Shown here in pieces: positions 1 to 7,203 of a stretch of 18,624 nucleotides of DNA (its first letter is position 1; the number at the start of each line of letters is the position of its first letter). Location: assembly GCA_002179805.1 (NCBI GenBank), contig NAVB01001475.1:1-18624 (forward strand), in the 5' to 3' direction. The DNA is from Acanthamoeba lenticulata. Its lineage: Eukaryota > Discosea > Longamoebia > Acanthamoebidae. A model generated the notes under the pieces. That model was not told where the DNA came from. It searched no databases and saw only the letters and a program-made list of their open reading frames with translations. Position numbers and translations under genes: made by a program.

Positions 1-1090
1 CTCCGACCAAACGGCGACGATGACGAGAAGCCGACCGGCAACGATGTCCAGCCCGAAGAAAACGAGCTCAACAAATGGTTGCTGGCGATGCGAAACGACG
101 ATGAGCCCATGACCATGCTGCGGGTGGAGGTGACCGACACGGGCATCGGGATCGAGAGCCACGTGCTGCCGCACCTGTTCCGCGCCTTTGAGCAGGGCGA
201 CGCCTCCATCACGGTCCGATTCGGCGGCCTTGGCCTCGGCCTCGCCATCTCCCGGTACCTCACCAGGACCTTTTCCCTTTTGCACTTTGTTTGTGAACAA
301 GGCAACGAAGCGCATTGGCTCATACATGACTGGCGTGGCGCAACATAACGACAACAGGGCGTTTGTGGAGATGCACGGAGGACGGCTGCAGGCCTTCAGC
401 GAGGGCAAGAACCGCGGCGCCACCTTCACCGTGCTCCTGCCGGTCGTGCGCGCCCCACGCGGCGTTGTTGATGTTGCTCCTGCTGAGGCGCCGGCGCTCG
501 AGCGACCGGAGCCAGCTGAGCCGATCACGACGACGACCATGACGACGGGCGTGGACAAGCCGAGCCAGCGGCCTCTGCGCGTGCTGGTGGTCGAAGACAA
601 CAAGAGCACGCTCATGATCATGTCGCGCCTCCTGCGCCAGAAGCTGGGCCACGACGTGGTCACTGCCTCGTCGGTGGCCGAGGCCCTGCGCGTGGCGCAG
701 GACGAGAGCCAGCTCGACCTGGTGATCAGCGACATCGGGCTGCCGGACGGGAGCGGTCTCGACCTCATGGCGGCACTCAAGGCCAAGCACGACCTCCGCG
801 TACGCATCGTTTTCCCTTTGCACACGGCGTACGACGCAACTCTCACACAATATGGACCATGTCCGGGGGTCAATGGCCGACAGGGGATCGCGCTGTCGGG
901 CTACGGGATGGAGGAGGACATCAAGCGAAGCCGCGAGGCCGGCTTCGAGCTCCACTTGACCAAGCCTGTCCACTTTGCCTCGCTCTCCTCCGCCATCGAC
1001 CACCTGTTTGCTGCCTCTCCCTCTGCTTCCGCTTCCTCTTCTCCTTCATTCCCGCCGGCCTTCAATGCCCTTCATGCCCAATCTCCATAA
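1..1090 (+). CDS. Hybrid histidine kinase, C-terminal part (ATPase end plus receiver domain), 5' partial
   Basis: The frame is open from base 1, so the gene begins upstream. Exons are 1-254, 358-799 and 884-1090; introns 255-357 (GTACCT...ACAG) and 800-883 (GTACGC...ACAG, 84 nt, in frame). Splicing restores two conserved blocks. Exon 1 carries the HATPase G1 box (DTGIGI), the F box (LFRAFEQGD) and the G2 box ([11 protein letters not shown]), joined to [10 protein letters not shown] and [10 protein letters not shown]. Exons 2-3 carry a receiver: the acidic pair in VVEDN, phospho-acceptor Asp in [12 protein letters not shown], and the switch Lys in HLTKPVH. A low-complexity Ser/Pro tail ends at TAA 1088-1090. 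Known for the family: the kinase autophosphorylates on His and passes phosphate to the receiver Asp. The sensor, the dimerisation domain with the His, and the N box lie outside the window. It is convergent with the NHL gene, 52 nt stop to stop. The receiver end is copied at 6661-6766. Confidence 0.9.
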
Positions 1091-1142
1091 AGCTGGTGCG
1101 TCGTTGAAGAAGAAGAACAAGTGCCTTTCATCACCATCTCAT

Positions 1143-2306
1143 TCAGGCCGTCTCTCCCGCGGCGGTGGTCCACTCGTGCACGCGGTGGGAGCCGTCATCA
1201 ACAACAAACACGTGGCCCGTGCGTTCGTCCACCGCCACGCCTGCTGGGATGCTCAACTGGTCCGGCACGGCGTCCGAAGCCGTCCCCCCGATCATCACCG
1301 GGAGGGAGCCAAAGGAACCAAGAAAGCGCTCTCCGCCAGCACTCCACTCTTGCACGCGCTTGTTGTCCTGGTCGGCGACGAGGATGTGGCCCGTCCGTGC
1401 ATCCACCGCCACTCCCCTCGGCCTCTGGAACTGGCCAGGCCCGGTGCCCGGGAAGCCAAAGGAGCGCACAAAGGTGCCGTCCATGCGCCACACCTGCACC
1501 CGGTCGTTGCTGTAGTCGGTGACGAAGATGTGGCCATCCGTTGCCACCGCCACGCCACACGGGTTCCTGAACTGGCCTAGCCCAGAGCCCTCGCAACCGA
1601 AGACCGCCACCACTTGGCCATCGGCACCGCGAAGCACCTGCACCCGGTGGTTCTTGTAGTCGGCAATGACGATGTGGCCCGATCGGGCATCCACCGCCAC
1701 GCCCAAAGGGCAGCTAAACTGGCCAGGCTCGGTGCCTCGAGAGCCGAAGGCGCGCAAGAACGTGCCATCAGCGACGCGCCATACCTGCACCCGATTGTTG
1801 CCCCAGTCGGAGACGATGAGCTCGCCCAAGCGCTCATTCACTGCCACTCCATGCGGGTACTGCAACCCGTAGCCGAGGGAGCGCACGAACTGGCCATCCC
1901 TTGTCCACACCTGCACCCGATGGTTTTCGGAGTCGGCGATGAAGACCTGGTCGGTCTCACCATGCACCGCCACGCCTCAAGGGTACTTGAACTGGCCGGC
2001 TCGCCTTCCGTGACAGCCCACCAGGCGAAGAGGCCTCCTCCTCGGCACGGCGACAACAGCTTCACGCCTTCTTGCACCCTCAGCCTCTTCCTCTTGCTTC
2101 TTTTGTTCCTGCTGATGCTGTTTGGCATGATGGGGGTCAGGATGATGCACAAGCGTGCCTGTGGCAGCCCTTAGGACAGCCCGCATGGTCGCGTCTTGCT
2201 CCACGCCTTCGTCCCTTGTACTTCCCGCCGAGAAGGTGACCTGCCTCGCCGCAGCCTGCCGGACCACCTTGGCCGCCGTCCCAACCACTTGCATCATCTG
2301 CTCCTC
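1143..2306 (-). pseudogene. NHL-repeat protein, copy A: 5'-truncated, one in-frame stop
   Basis: On the minus strand one frame runs from about 2306 to TGA 1145-1143. It opens with an Ala/Glu-rich linker (KVVRQAAARQVTF, then VEQDATMRAV), matching the linker of copy D, then six NHL blades recognised by GVAV...VFIAD...NHRVQVW. The only break is TGA at 1979-1977, where copy D has Trp (SPWGVAV against YP-stop-GVAV): a single TGG to TGA change. Homology to copy D stops just upstream at 2306 (EEQ before the linker); beyond it lies retroelement sequence. RING, B-boxes and coiled coil are missing here. The matching RING end may be the scrap at 6360-6546. NHL blades form a six-bladed beta-propeller that binds RNA or protein in TRIM-NHL proteins. 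The 831-nt frame after the stop could still be translated from an internal start, but nothing shows that it is. Confidence 0.85.
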
Positions 2307-2345
2307 CTGTTATATTGCTCGCTCATGCACACTGAAAGGAGCAGG

Positions 2346-3310
2346 TTAGAGACCAGACCCTAAGATGAGGGTGGAAGCACCAAGCTTGGTGACCTCCACC
2401 GCGCGGAGATACCGATCAACCGCGCCGCTGTGCCAACCACCAATCGCCATGATCTGCTCCCGGCGGAGGCCTCCCATCATGGCGGCGGTTGCACCACCGA
2501 TGCAGAGCGAGTGCGAAGACACAATAGTGTCCATGCCTGCCTCGTGCACCATCCGCTGCAGACCGATGTGATGGTGCTCGCAGTGAGCGGTCTGCCTCCC
2601 GCAGACCGAAATAGCAAGCCTGCCGCGCTCCCACGCTGGAGCATGAAGCGTAGGTGCAGCCGCACGGGGCACCACGGTGCAGAGGACGCTTCAATAAAAA
2701 CTTCACAGCCTCGACCAGCCTGGTCGACCTTTGAGGACCTGATGTAGACGCGCAGGAGTGCATGGTCCGCCAGCCACGTGACGTCCTTGACGCGCAGCGC
2801 CGCCAGCTCCGCGGCACGGCGCATGGTGTGAAGTCCGAGCGCCACCAGTAATGCATCCCGCAGCCAAAGGTCGCCGGCTGCAGGTCCACAGTGCACGTGT
2901 GTGTGGAGCGCCTACACTGGAAATGGATCGCGCTGAAAATCACGCTTGCCGGTCCTGGCCCATGTGCGTTCCACGCCATCAGCCAGCAGGTGAATGCAGG
3001 CGTCAGTACTTGGCGACTTCTCACCCGCGAGGACATGTTCCCATTCGATCGCGGACACGGCAGCACCGGCACGTCCACCGCGGCCACTAAGGTCAAGCCA
3101 GGTGAGAAAGTCCATGACGGTGTCCGCACTTGCCAGTAACGCGGCACAGCGCAGCGACGCTGTGAAGCCTTTGAAGTCGCGCCATAGAGCTGCGTAACCT
3201 TGCACTGTTGATGCCACGCGACTGCCAACGAGGAGCTGTGCGCAGCGGGAGGCTATTGCCTCCACTCTTTGAAGCAGGTGCCGTCGACCGCCCGCGCTTC
3301 CATGATCCAC
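2346..3310 (-). pseudogene. Tyrosine recombinase of the DIRS-like element, broken
   Basis: The frame from 3310 encodes an N-terminal core-binding domain (LLVGSRVASTVQGYAALWRDF ... VMDFLTWLDLSG), crosses a TAG at 2914-2912 and continues into the catalytic domain. The box-I arginine region is seen as TMRRAAELAALRVKDV. Near 2590-2600 the frame shifts by one, after which the box-II region follows: SSHSLCIGGATAAM, then the late GGWHSGAVDRYLRAV with the candidate nucleophile Tyr. In the family the box-II pattern is H-x-x-R; here Arg is replaced by Cys (TGC where CGC is expected, a C to T change). In life the enzyme integrates circular cDNA of the element. The start of this ORF overlaps the end of the RNase H ORF by 58 nt, as is common for DIRS elements. 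Stop, shift and missing Arg together mean it is inactive. Confidence 0.82.
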
Positions 3311-4300
3311 CGCCCCCGAGCCAGTTCACATTCACCAGACGGACCTGGCACCGTGGTCTCCACTCCACTGCCCAGCACGATCACCTTGGTGGAGAGGCAG
3401 AGCAGGACTGGCCACCAGGGCTGCGCCTCCCAACACAGGACAACGAGGAGTCCCATGGCCCAACTCTCAACCAGGTGCTGCAGCACCCTCAGGATTAGGT
3501 AGAAGGGTGGCACCAGCAGATTGACCTCGCCCTCCCACGTCACTGAGAATGAGTCCTGGGCTTCAGTGCCCAGGACCAAGAAGAGGCTGTTGAAACGCTC
3601 CGCCTGGTGGTTGATGTGGTCGGCAAACTGATCAACTGTCCACAGCCCCAACTCCAACCACATGCAATGGAGGCAATGTGGGTGCATTGTCCAGTCGTTG
3701 TGGTCAACCCATCTTGAAGCAGCATCAGCCTCAACATTGAGAGAGCCCTTTACCCATACAGCCTTGTAGAGAGTGGCGCTGATGCTGTTGAGGAGAGTGT
3801 AGATCTGCTTCACCATCAATGTCATCACAGGGCAGCTGCTGCTGCTGTTAACAAGGCAAGCCAATGCCGTGGTGTTGTCTGTGCGACACTCCACCTGGCG
3901 TCCATGGAGCAGGTGTGCAAACGAGTGTAGGCCATGGAGGATGGCCTGCATCTCCAGCAGGTGGATGAGCTCCTCCTTTTCACTGGCTAAGTGGCCACCA
4001 CGCGCCACGTTGCCTGTCTCCAGCAGGTATGCCCCCCACCCCACTGATTGGGCTGCGTCTGTCAGCACCACCACCACTCATGAGGGGCGCCACATCGCAG
4101 CCCCATGGATCCGCTGCAGGTTGTTGGCAATCCAATTCAGGTTGAGGGCCACTGCGCACAGGATCACCACAACCTCGTCCCATTGGTTGTGCTGCCCACC
4201 CAGGACGGCATATGCTCCATGCAGGTACAGCTGTACCTGTGGTGCAGCACACTTGAGGGATGTGATGAAGCCCACAATGCAGGCAAGGTCCTGTTGAGTT
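3253..4300 (-). pseudogene. RNase H and DIRS-type downstream domain
   Basis: Same frame as the RT upstream, interrupted by TGA at 4305-4303 and TGA at 4080-4078. The second stop sits just before the RNase H core (VVVLTDAAQSVGWGAYL). Further landmarks are the acidic ELIHLLEMQAI, the RTDNTTALA segment, and VEADAASRW near the domain end. After it comes the segment typical of DIRS-like elements following RNase H: TVDQFADHINHQAERFNS, then VPPFYLILRVLQHL and QPWWPVLLCL. RNase H removes RNA from the RNA-DNA hybrid during reverse transcription. Both TGA codons are compatible with CGA to TGA changes, but the ancestral codon cannot be read here. The ORF ends at 3253, inside the recombinase ORF. Confidence 0.82.
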
Positions 4301-4302
4301 GA

Positions 4303-4863
4303 TCAGCTGCTGGTCTGCACGTGGCAGATTTCTTCTGCACACACCAGCTCTGCAATTGAGATGCACCTTTGAAGCAAGTCAAAATGGAGTCCCATGACCT
4401 CCACTTTCTGTGAAGGCTCCCACTGGACCTTTGATGTCTCCTGCATCCAGCCCAGCTGGGCTAGTGATGGGCTGATGATAGTGTAATGTATCCACCAGAG
4501 CTGCTCATGTGAGGAGGCCACCACTGCAAAGTCATCAACATAGATAAAGACCAGGACACCCTGGGCCCGCCATGACTGCACCATTGCCCGTACCACCTTG
4601 GTGAATACCCATGGGCTCCAGCGCAGGCCAAATGGGAAAAAACAATAGTGGAACCAGTCCTGGCCCACACAGAACCCAAACCAATGTAGTGAGTTGGGGT
4701 GAATAGAGATGTGATGGTAGCCCTGGGCCAGATTGAATGTGATGGCCCACCAGCCCCACCTGGCCAGCCAAATGAGAGTGGCCAATGATTCAAACTTGCA
4801 ACACAGCACTGCAAGGCAGAAGTTCAGGTGGCGTTGGTTAATCACCAGCTACCACATCTTGGG
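4303..4863 (-). pseudogene. Reverse transcriptase of the DIRS-like element, inactivated
   Basis: The frame 4845-4303 covers the RT fingers and palm. Visible motifs are NQRHLNF (first conserved block), TFNLAQGYHHISIHP (motif A), FFPFGLRWSPWVFTK (motif B region) and FIYVDDFAV (motif C, both Asp kept). Motif A should contain a metal-binding Asp where Asn (AAT) now stands, so catalysis is expected to be lost. The frame continues upstream through an in-frame TAG just before LVINQRHLN. Tryptophan is unusually frequent (LRWSPWVFTK, QLWWIHY), as expected if CGG arginine codons became TGG. RT copies element RNA into cDNA. Length from block 1 to the stop is about 180 residues, roughly the fingers-palm part; a stop at 4305-4303 then separates it from the RNase H linker. 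Confidence 0.85.
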
Positions 4864-4913
4864 GCTGGACTGATAAGCGTGATCCCCACAGGCCAAAGCT
4901 ATTTTTAATTTAT

Positions 4914-5228
4914 TTATTTAACACCCTGTGTGCTCATCAAACAACAAAGCTCTTGCAGCAGCCAATCAAGCTGTGTAGACATGAAGGGAAGCTGGCAGTC
5001 ATCCTCTACCAGTTGGGCCAGCAGTGTTAACTGCAGTTCTTCACCCACAATTTGCAGCACCAGTGCACTTGCCCCAATCACACACCATGTGTCCACACAG
5101 TGCAGCAGTTGCCCCACCACCACTAGTGTATCCACAACCACTGGGCCTGGACTTACTAGGTGGAGGAGAGGGATTTTGGGACAGGGCACTTGTTGGTGTA
5201 GTGCCCTTGCTTTGAGCACTTGAAGCAC
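4914..5228 (-). pseudogene. Pre-RT segment of the DIRS-like element
   Basis: A 104-codon minus frame lies between the CCHC gag and the RT. Its middle part reads VDTWCVIGASALVLQIVGEE, which resembles the short W-x-x-IGAS-x-x-VL-x-I-x-x-G segment that I associate with the region just before RT in DIRS-type polyproteins. It ends in a stop at 4914 within an AT-rich stretch (4900-4925). The frame differs from both the gag ORF (overlap 5156-5228) and the RT frame, so frameshifts lie on both sides. The match is by eye and short. The stretch could instead be a chance open frame in CpG-poor DNA. Confidence 0.45.
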
Positions 5229-5630
5229 ATGATGGAAGAGAGGTACTTGCCACGCTGGCTGAGCACAGTGCTTGACAAGGCTGTGGATTTCAGGTAGGCA
5301 GGCTTGTGATGCACACTGGCCAACATCCAGTGCTGGCTCAACAGAAAAAACAACTGGCCCTTACCTTTGTCCTCAGCTTTGTGCTTGTGCCAGGCCTCAG
5401 GCCTCATGCTGTTGAGTGCCTGGCTGTTTATGATCTTCACCATCACTGGACTTGGATTTGCTGCTTTCACTAGATAAACTTATTTCAGTTTTCACCACTT
5501 TGAGTGCCTGTGCAGTAGCCTTTTGGTTCCTCCCTGCACAAACTCCAACTTTAGTACAGATTGCCTTAAGCTGAGCAACCATAAAATTGCTCAGCTCTTC
5601 CTCTGTAGAATTGCAAATCATTTGCATTTT
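5156..5630 (-). pseudogene. Gag-like protein with SAP-like motif and CCHC zinc knuckle, frameshifted
   Basis: Two overlapping minus frames make one remnant. The first (5627-5397) starts MQMICNSTEEELSNF and holds a SAP-like helix-turn-helix (MVAQLKAICTKVGVCAGRNQ), then a Ser/Lys-rich stretch. The second (5470-5156) continues with a Lys/His-rich region and ends with a CCHC knuckle, CFKCSKQGHYTNKC (C-x2-C-x4-H-x4-C), about 15 residues before the stop. CCHC knuckles in gag proteins bind the element RNA; SAP motifs usually bind DNA. The frame change falls between about 5400 and 5470. It lies upstream of RT on the same strand, which fits a gag position. It has almost no CpG (none between 5254 and 5826). 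The SAP call is weaker than the zinc-knuckle call. Confidence 0.65.
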
Positions 5631-5639
5631 TCTCTATCA

Positions 5640-6180
5640 TATGCTAACCTTTCTTTTCTTTTTCCCACAAACAACCATTCTCCCACATCCCTTCCTTTCT
5701 TCCACAGACAACAATGGTCCCACATCCCATAGCAATTATTGTGGAATTGTATCAAAAGTAGATGGTGTGCAACTCAATGGTGTTAAAGTTGTGTAGCCAC
5801 AACTTGTTGCAGGTCATATGGCACAACACGCCAGAGTTGAGGTACCATAAGTAATGTTCATTGTTGAGTTGCTTCATGAGCTGAATATTAAGCAGTTGAA
5901 AAAGCCCTAGGTCACTCTGAATTGAATTGGCCTTTTTATTTTTATGTTTCAAGTGGGGACACTCTTCTTTGATGTGGCCTGGTTGCCAAAGTGGCTTTCA
6001 ATCATTTGGAGAAATAAGTAGGGGGTCTTGTGTACCCCAAAGCTTGGCCAAAGGTTCAGTTCAATGCTATTAAGAGGCAGAGGTAGACCTTCACCATAGT
6101 ATGGAAAAGGTGTGGAGTGGACCAACACTTCCAATCATCATCAGGGCAAGAATGTGTGAAGTGGAAGTCAATTTCAATGT
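5640..6180 (-). mobile_element. Ty1/copia gag-protease remnant
   Basis: On the minus strand, the second half of a degenerate CCHC knuckle (WQPGHIKEECPHLKHKNKK, about 5993-5937) leads into a linker and then a copia-type aspartic protease start, HYLWYLNSGVLCHMTCNKLW (about 5852-5793). The order knuckle then protease matches the gag-pol junction of Ty1/copia elements. The first two Cys of the knuckle are gone (a TGA stands there) and the protease catalytic Asp of the D-S/T-G triad is Asn (AAC). A TGA ends the frame at 5754-5752. Upstream, 5949-6134 is open in a neighbouring frame with nothing recognisable. No integrase, RT or LTR of this element is seen, so it is a fragment of a few hundred bases, next to or inserted in the DIRS-like element. 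The ends are uncertain. Confidence 0.65.
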
Positions 6181-6244
6181 CATTGTGTGATGCCTGGGCT
6201 CATAACCGGTAGCAGATATATGTGGACCACAGTCACTGCTCTCT

Positions 6245-6560
6245 TCAAGAGGTGCCCAGGAGGCACGTAGCGCAGAGAGAGCTCGCGGAGTCGATACAGA
6301 GGCAGGGCTCTGCCCTGCTCTGTAACATTTTCGTCCACTTTCTTCTCGGCCTCAACTTTGTGGGTGAGGAGAAGAGCTTCAAGGCAGGCCGTGCAGAAGG
6401 AGTGGCCGCACCGGAGCAGGCGCGGCACGCGGTCGGCGGGCGCCGCTGCAAAGGCCTGCAAGCACACGTCGCACGCCAGTGTCTCCTCTGCTATTCTTTC
6501 TTGTTCCTCCTCCTGCTGCATGGATGGTTGTTGTCGGTGTTGTAGAAGACGCGTGTAGAG
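6245..6560 (-). pseudogene. RING-finger fragment, 5' end of an NHL-family gene
   Basis: Positions 6360-6546 are nearly identical to 14100-14304, the RING exon of copy D. The minus frame reads HRQQPSMQQEEE, then LACDVCLQAF and LLRCGHSFCTACLEALLL: C-x2-C and C-x-H-x2-C-x2-C of a C3HC4 RING. After KVEAEKK the similarity ends. The frame stays open (ENVTEQGRALPLYRLRE ...) to TGA 6182-6180, but the last C-x2-C pair of the RING never appears, so no working RING can form. It has the same strand and family as copy A, which lacks exactly this end, with the retroelement block in between. The part 6245-6360 resembles nothing I know and contains a hairpin (GCAGGGC 6302-6308, GCCCTGC 6312-6318). RING domains recruit E2 enzymes for ubiquitin transfer. 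Confidence 0.8.
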
Positions 6561-6584
6561 AGAGCTTGCGAACGGTCGATGCCT

Positions 6585-6600
6585 GCCTTTTCGAAAAGGC
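6585..6600. repeat. Perfect 16-bp palindrome
   Basis: GCCTTTTCGAAAAGGC is its own reverse complement. It lies between the RING scrap and the kinase scrap. Confidence 0.9.
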
Positions 6601-6626
6601 GCTGTTGTCGACTGTGCAATTAAATC

Positions 6627-6652
6627 ATCAATTACATAATTGTGTAATTGAT
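6627..6652. repeat. 9-bp inverted repeat with 8-nt loop, AT-rich
   Basis: Arms ATCAATTAC (6627-6635) and GTAATTGAT (6644-6652) pair perfectly. The repeat sits directly before the copied receiver fragment that begins about 6661, at a rearrangement junction. Confidence 0.9.
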
Positions 6653-6660
6653 CTCCCAAA

Positions 6661-6766
6661 AGAGGCGAGGGATCGCGCTGTCGGGCCACGGGGTGAAGGT
6701 TTGGGTGGCCTCAAGCAAAGCCGCGAGGCCGGCTTCGAGCTCCACTTGACCAAGCCTGTTCACTAG
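6661..6766 (+). pseudogene. Copied receiver-domain end of the hybrid kinase
   Basis: This stretch matches 884-972 of the kinase gene: GGATCGCGCTGTCGGGC is shared, followed by the block encoding [15 protein letters not shown]. The start matches close to the second intron's 3' splice site, so the copy begins at an exon edge or just inside it. The middle is altered (a changed sequence replaces the YGMEEDIKR part). A stop follows the copied block within a codon or two. Only about 30 codons are present, without the phospho-acceptor Asp, so it cannot work as a receiver. Confidence 0.85.
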
Positions 6767-6830
6767 CCTGAGCCCTCGCAGCCAAAGGAGCGTACAAAGG
6801 TGCCGTCCATGCGCCACACCTGCAGGTGCC
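6767..6830 (-). pseudogene. NHL-blade scrap, copy B
   Basis: The minus strand reads QVWRMDGTFVRSFGCEGSG, nearly the same as blade 4-5 of copies A, C and D. It begins only a few bases after the copied kinase receiver, which is on the other strand. The match ends at about 6830, where the CACCTGCACCCGG of the other copies becomes CACCTGCAGGTGC. Confidence 0.85.
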
Positions 6831-7140
6831 GCGGGCAATGCGGCTGGGCGCGCTTAGCGAGCAAGGCCGGGATGAGGCCGCCGCGCATCACGCCAGCGAG
6901 TGCGGAGACGCTTTCTTCTGCAAGGTGGCCCCCGCGCTGCTCTTGGCCGCGCGGGTCCTCATGCGGCGCCGCCAACGAAAGCAAAGCAAAACAGAGCAAG
7001 CTGCAAAGACGAGGCACCAGGAGGCTTTGGGGTGCGAGTGGCGCGCGGACAATGACGACATTGCACAAATAAAAACAAGAATGCAAGCAATGTCGGGGCT
7101 TCACCGAATAGAAACTCGCCCAATAAAACTGCTTTAAAAA
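6831..7140. other. Unassigned stretch between NHL scrap and serpin
   Basis: It is GC-rich from 6834 to about 7040 and open on both strands (a plus frame 6826-7137 and a minus frame 7149-6763). I recognise neither translation. The minus frame has a short hydrophobic run (LCSLLCFALLSLAAP) and the plus frame an Ala/Arg-rich helix-like stretch. It may be a scrap of another duplicated gene. The part from about 7040 probably belongs to the serpin promoter. Confidence 0.4.
7133..7140 (+). promoter_or_regulatory. Possible TATA-like element of the serpin gene
   Basis: An AT-rich octamer (TTTAAAAA) lies about 65 nt before the serpin ATG in otherwise mixed sequence. Position and composition fit a TATA-like box with a short leader, but this is only a pattern match. 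Confidence 0.3.
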
Positions 7141-7203
7141 TGGGGCCACGGTTTATTCCTCCTCCGGAACATAACTCGTAGCACAAGCAAGAACGAAAAC
7201 AAC

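Larger units (their letters stand above)
2310..5640 (-). mobile_element. DIRS-like (tyrosine-recombinase) retrotransposon, degenerate
   Basis: Read on the minus strand, the order is gag-like CCHC protein (about 5630-5156), pre-RT segment (5228-4914), reverse transcriptase (about 4863-4306), RNase H with its downstream domain (about 4300-3253), and tyrosine recombinase (3310-2346). A recombinase downstream of RT-RNase H, with no DDE integrase, is diagnostic of the DIRS order. Every ORF carries stops or frameshifts and several catalytic residues are replaced, so it is dead. The limits are approximate: the right-hand homology of the NHL gene breaks at 2306, and the gag frame begins about 5630. 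I did not find terminal repeats or an internal complementary region. An 8-bp inverted repeat (CTGCTCCT 2298-2305, AGGAGCAG 2337-2344) brackets the left junction. The part from about 3540 leftwards in transcription order is CpG-poor, while the recombinase part is CpG-rich. Confidence 0.8.

Noticed and set aside
1165..1837. Several plus-strand frames opposite the NHL blades, and similar ones at 8593-9396 and 11665-12336
   Set aside because: They are antisense shadows of the conserved blade repeats. They recur at every NHL copy only because the minus strand is conserved.
6763..7149. Minus-strand 128-codon protein with an NHL end
   Set aside because: Only the last 20 codons are the NHL scrap; the rest is unlike the family, overlaps the serpin promoter region and is probably a chance open frame.
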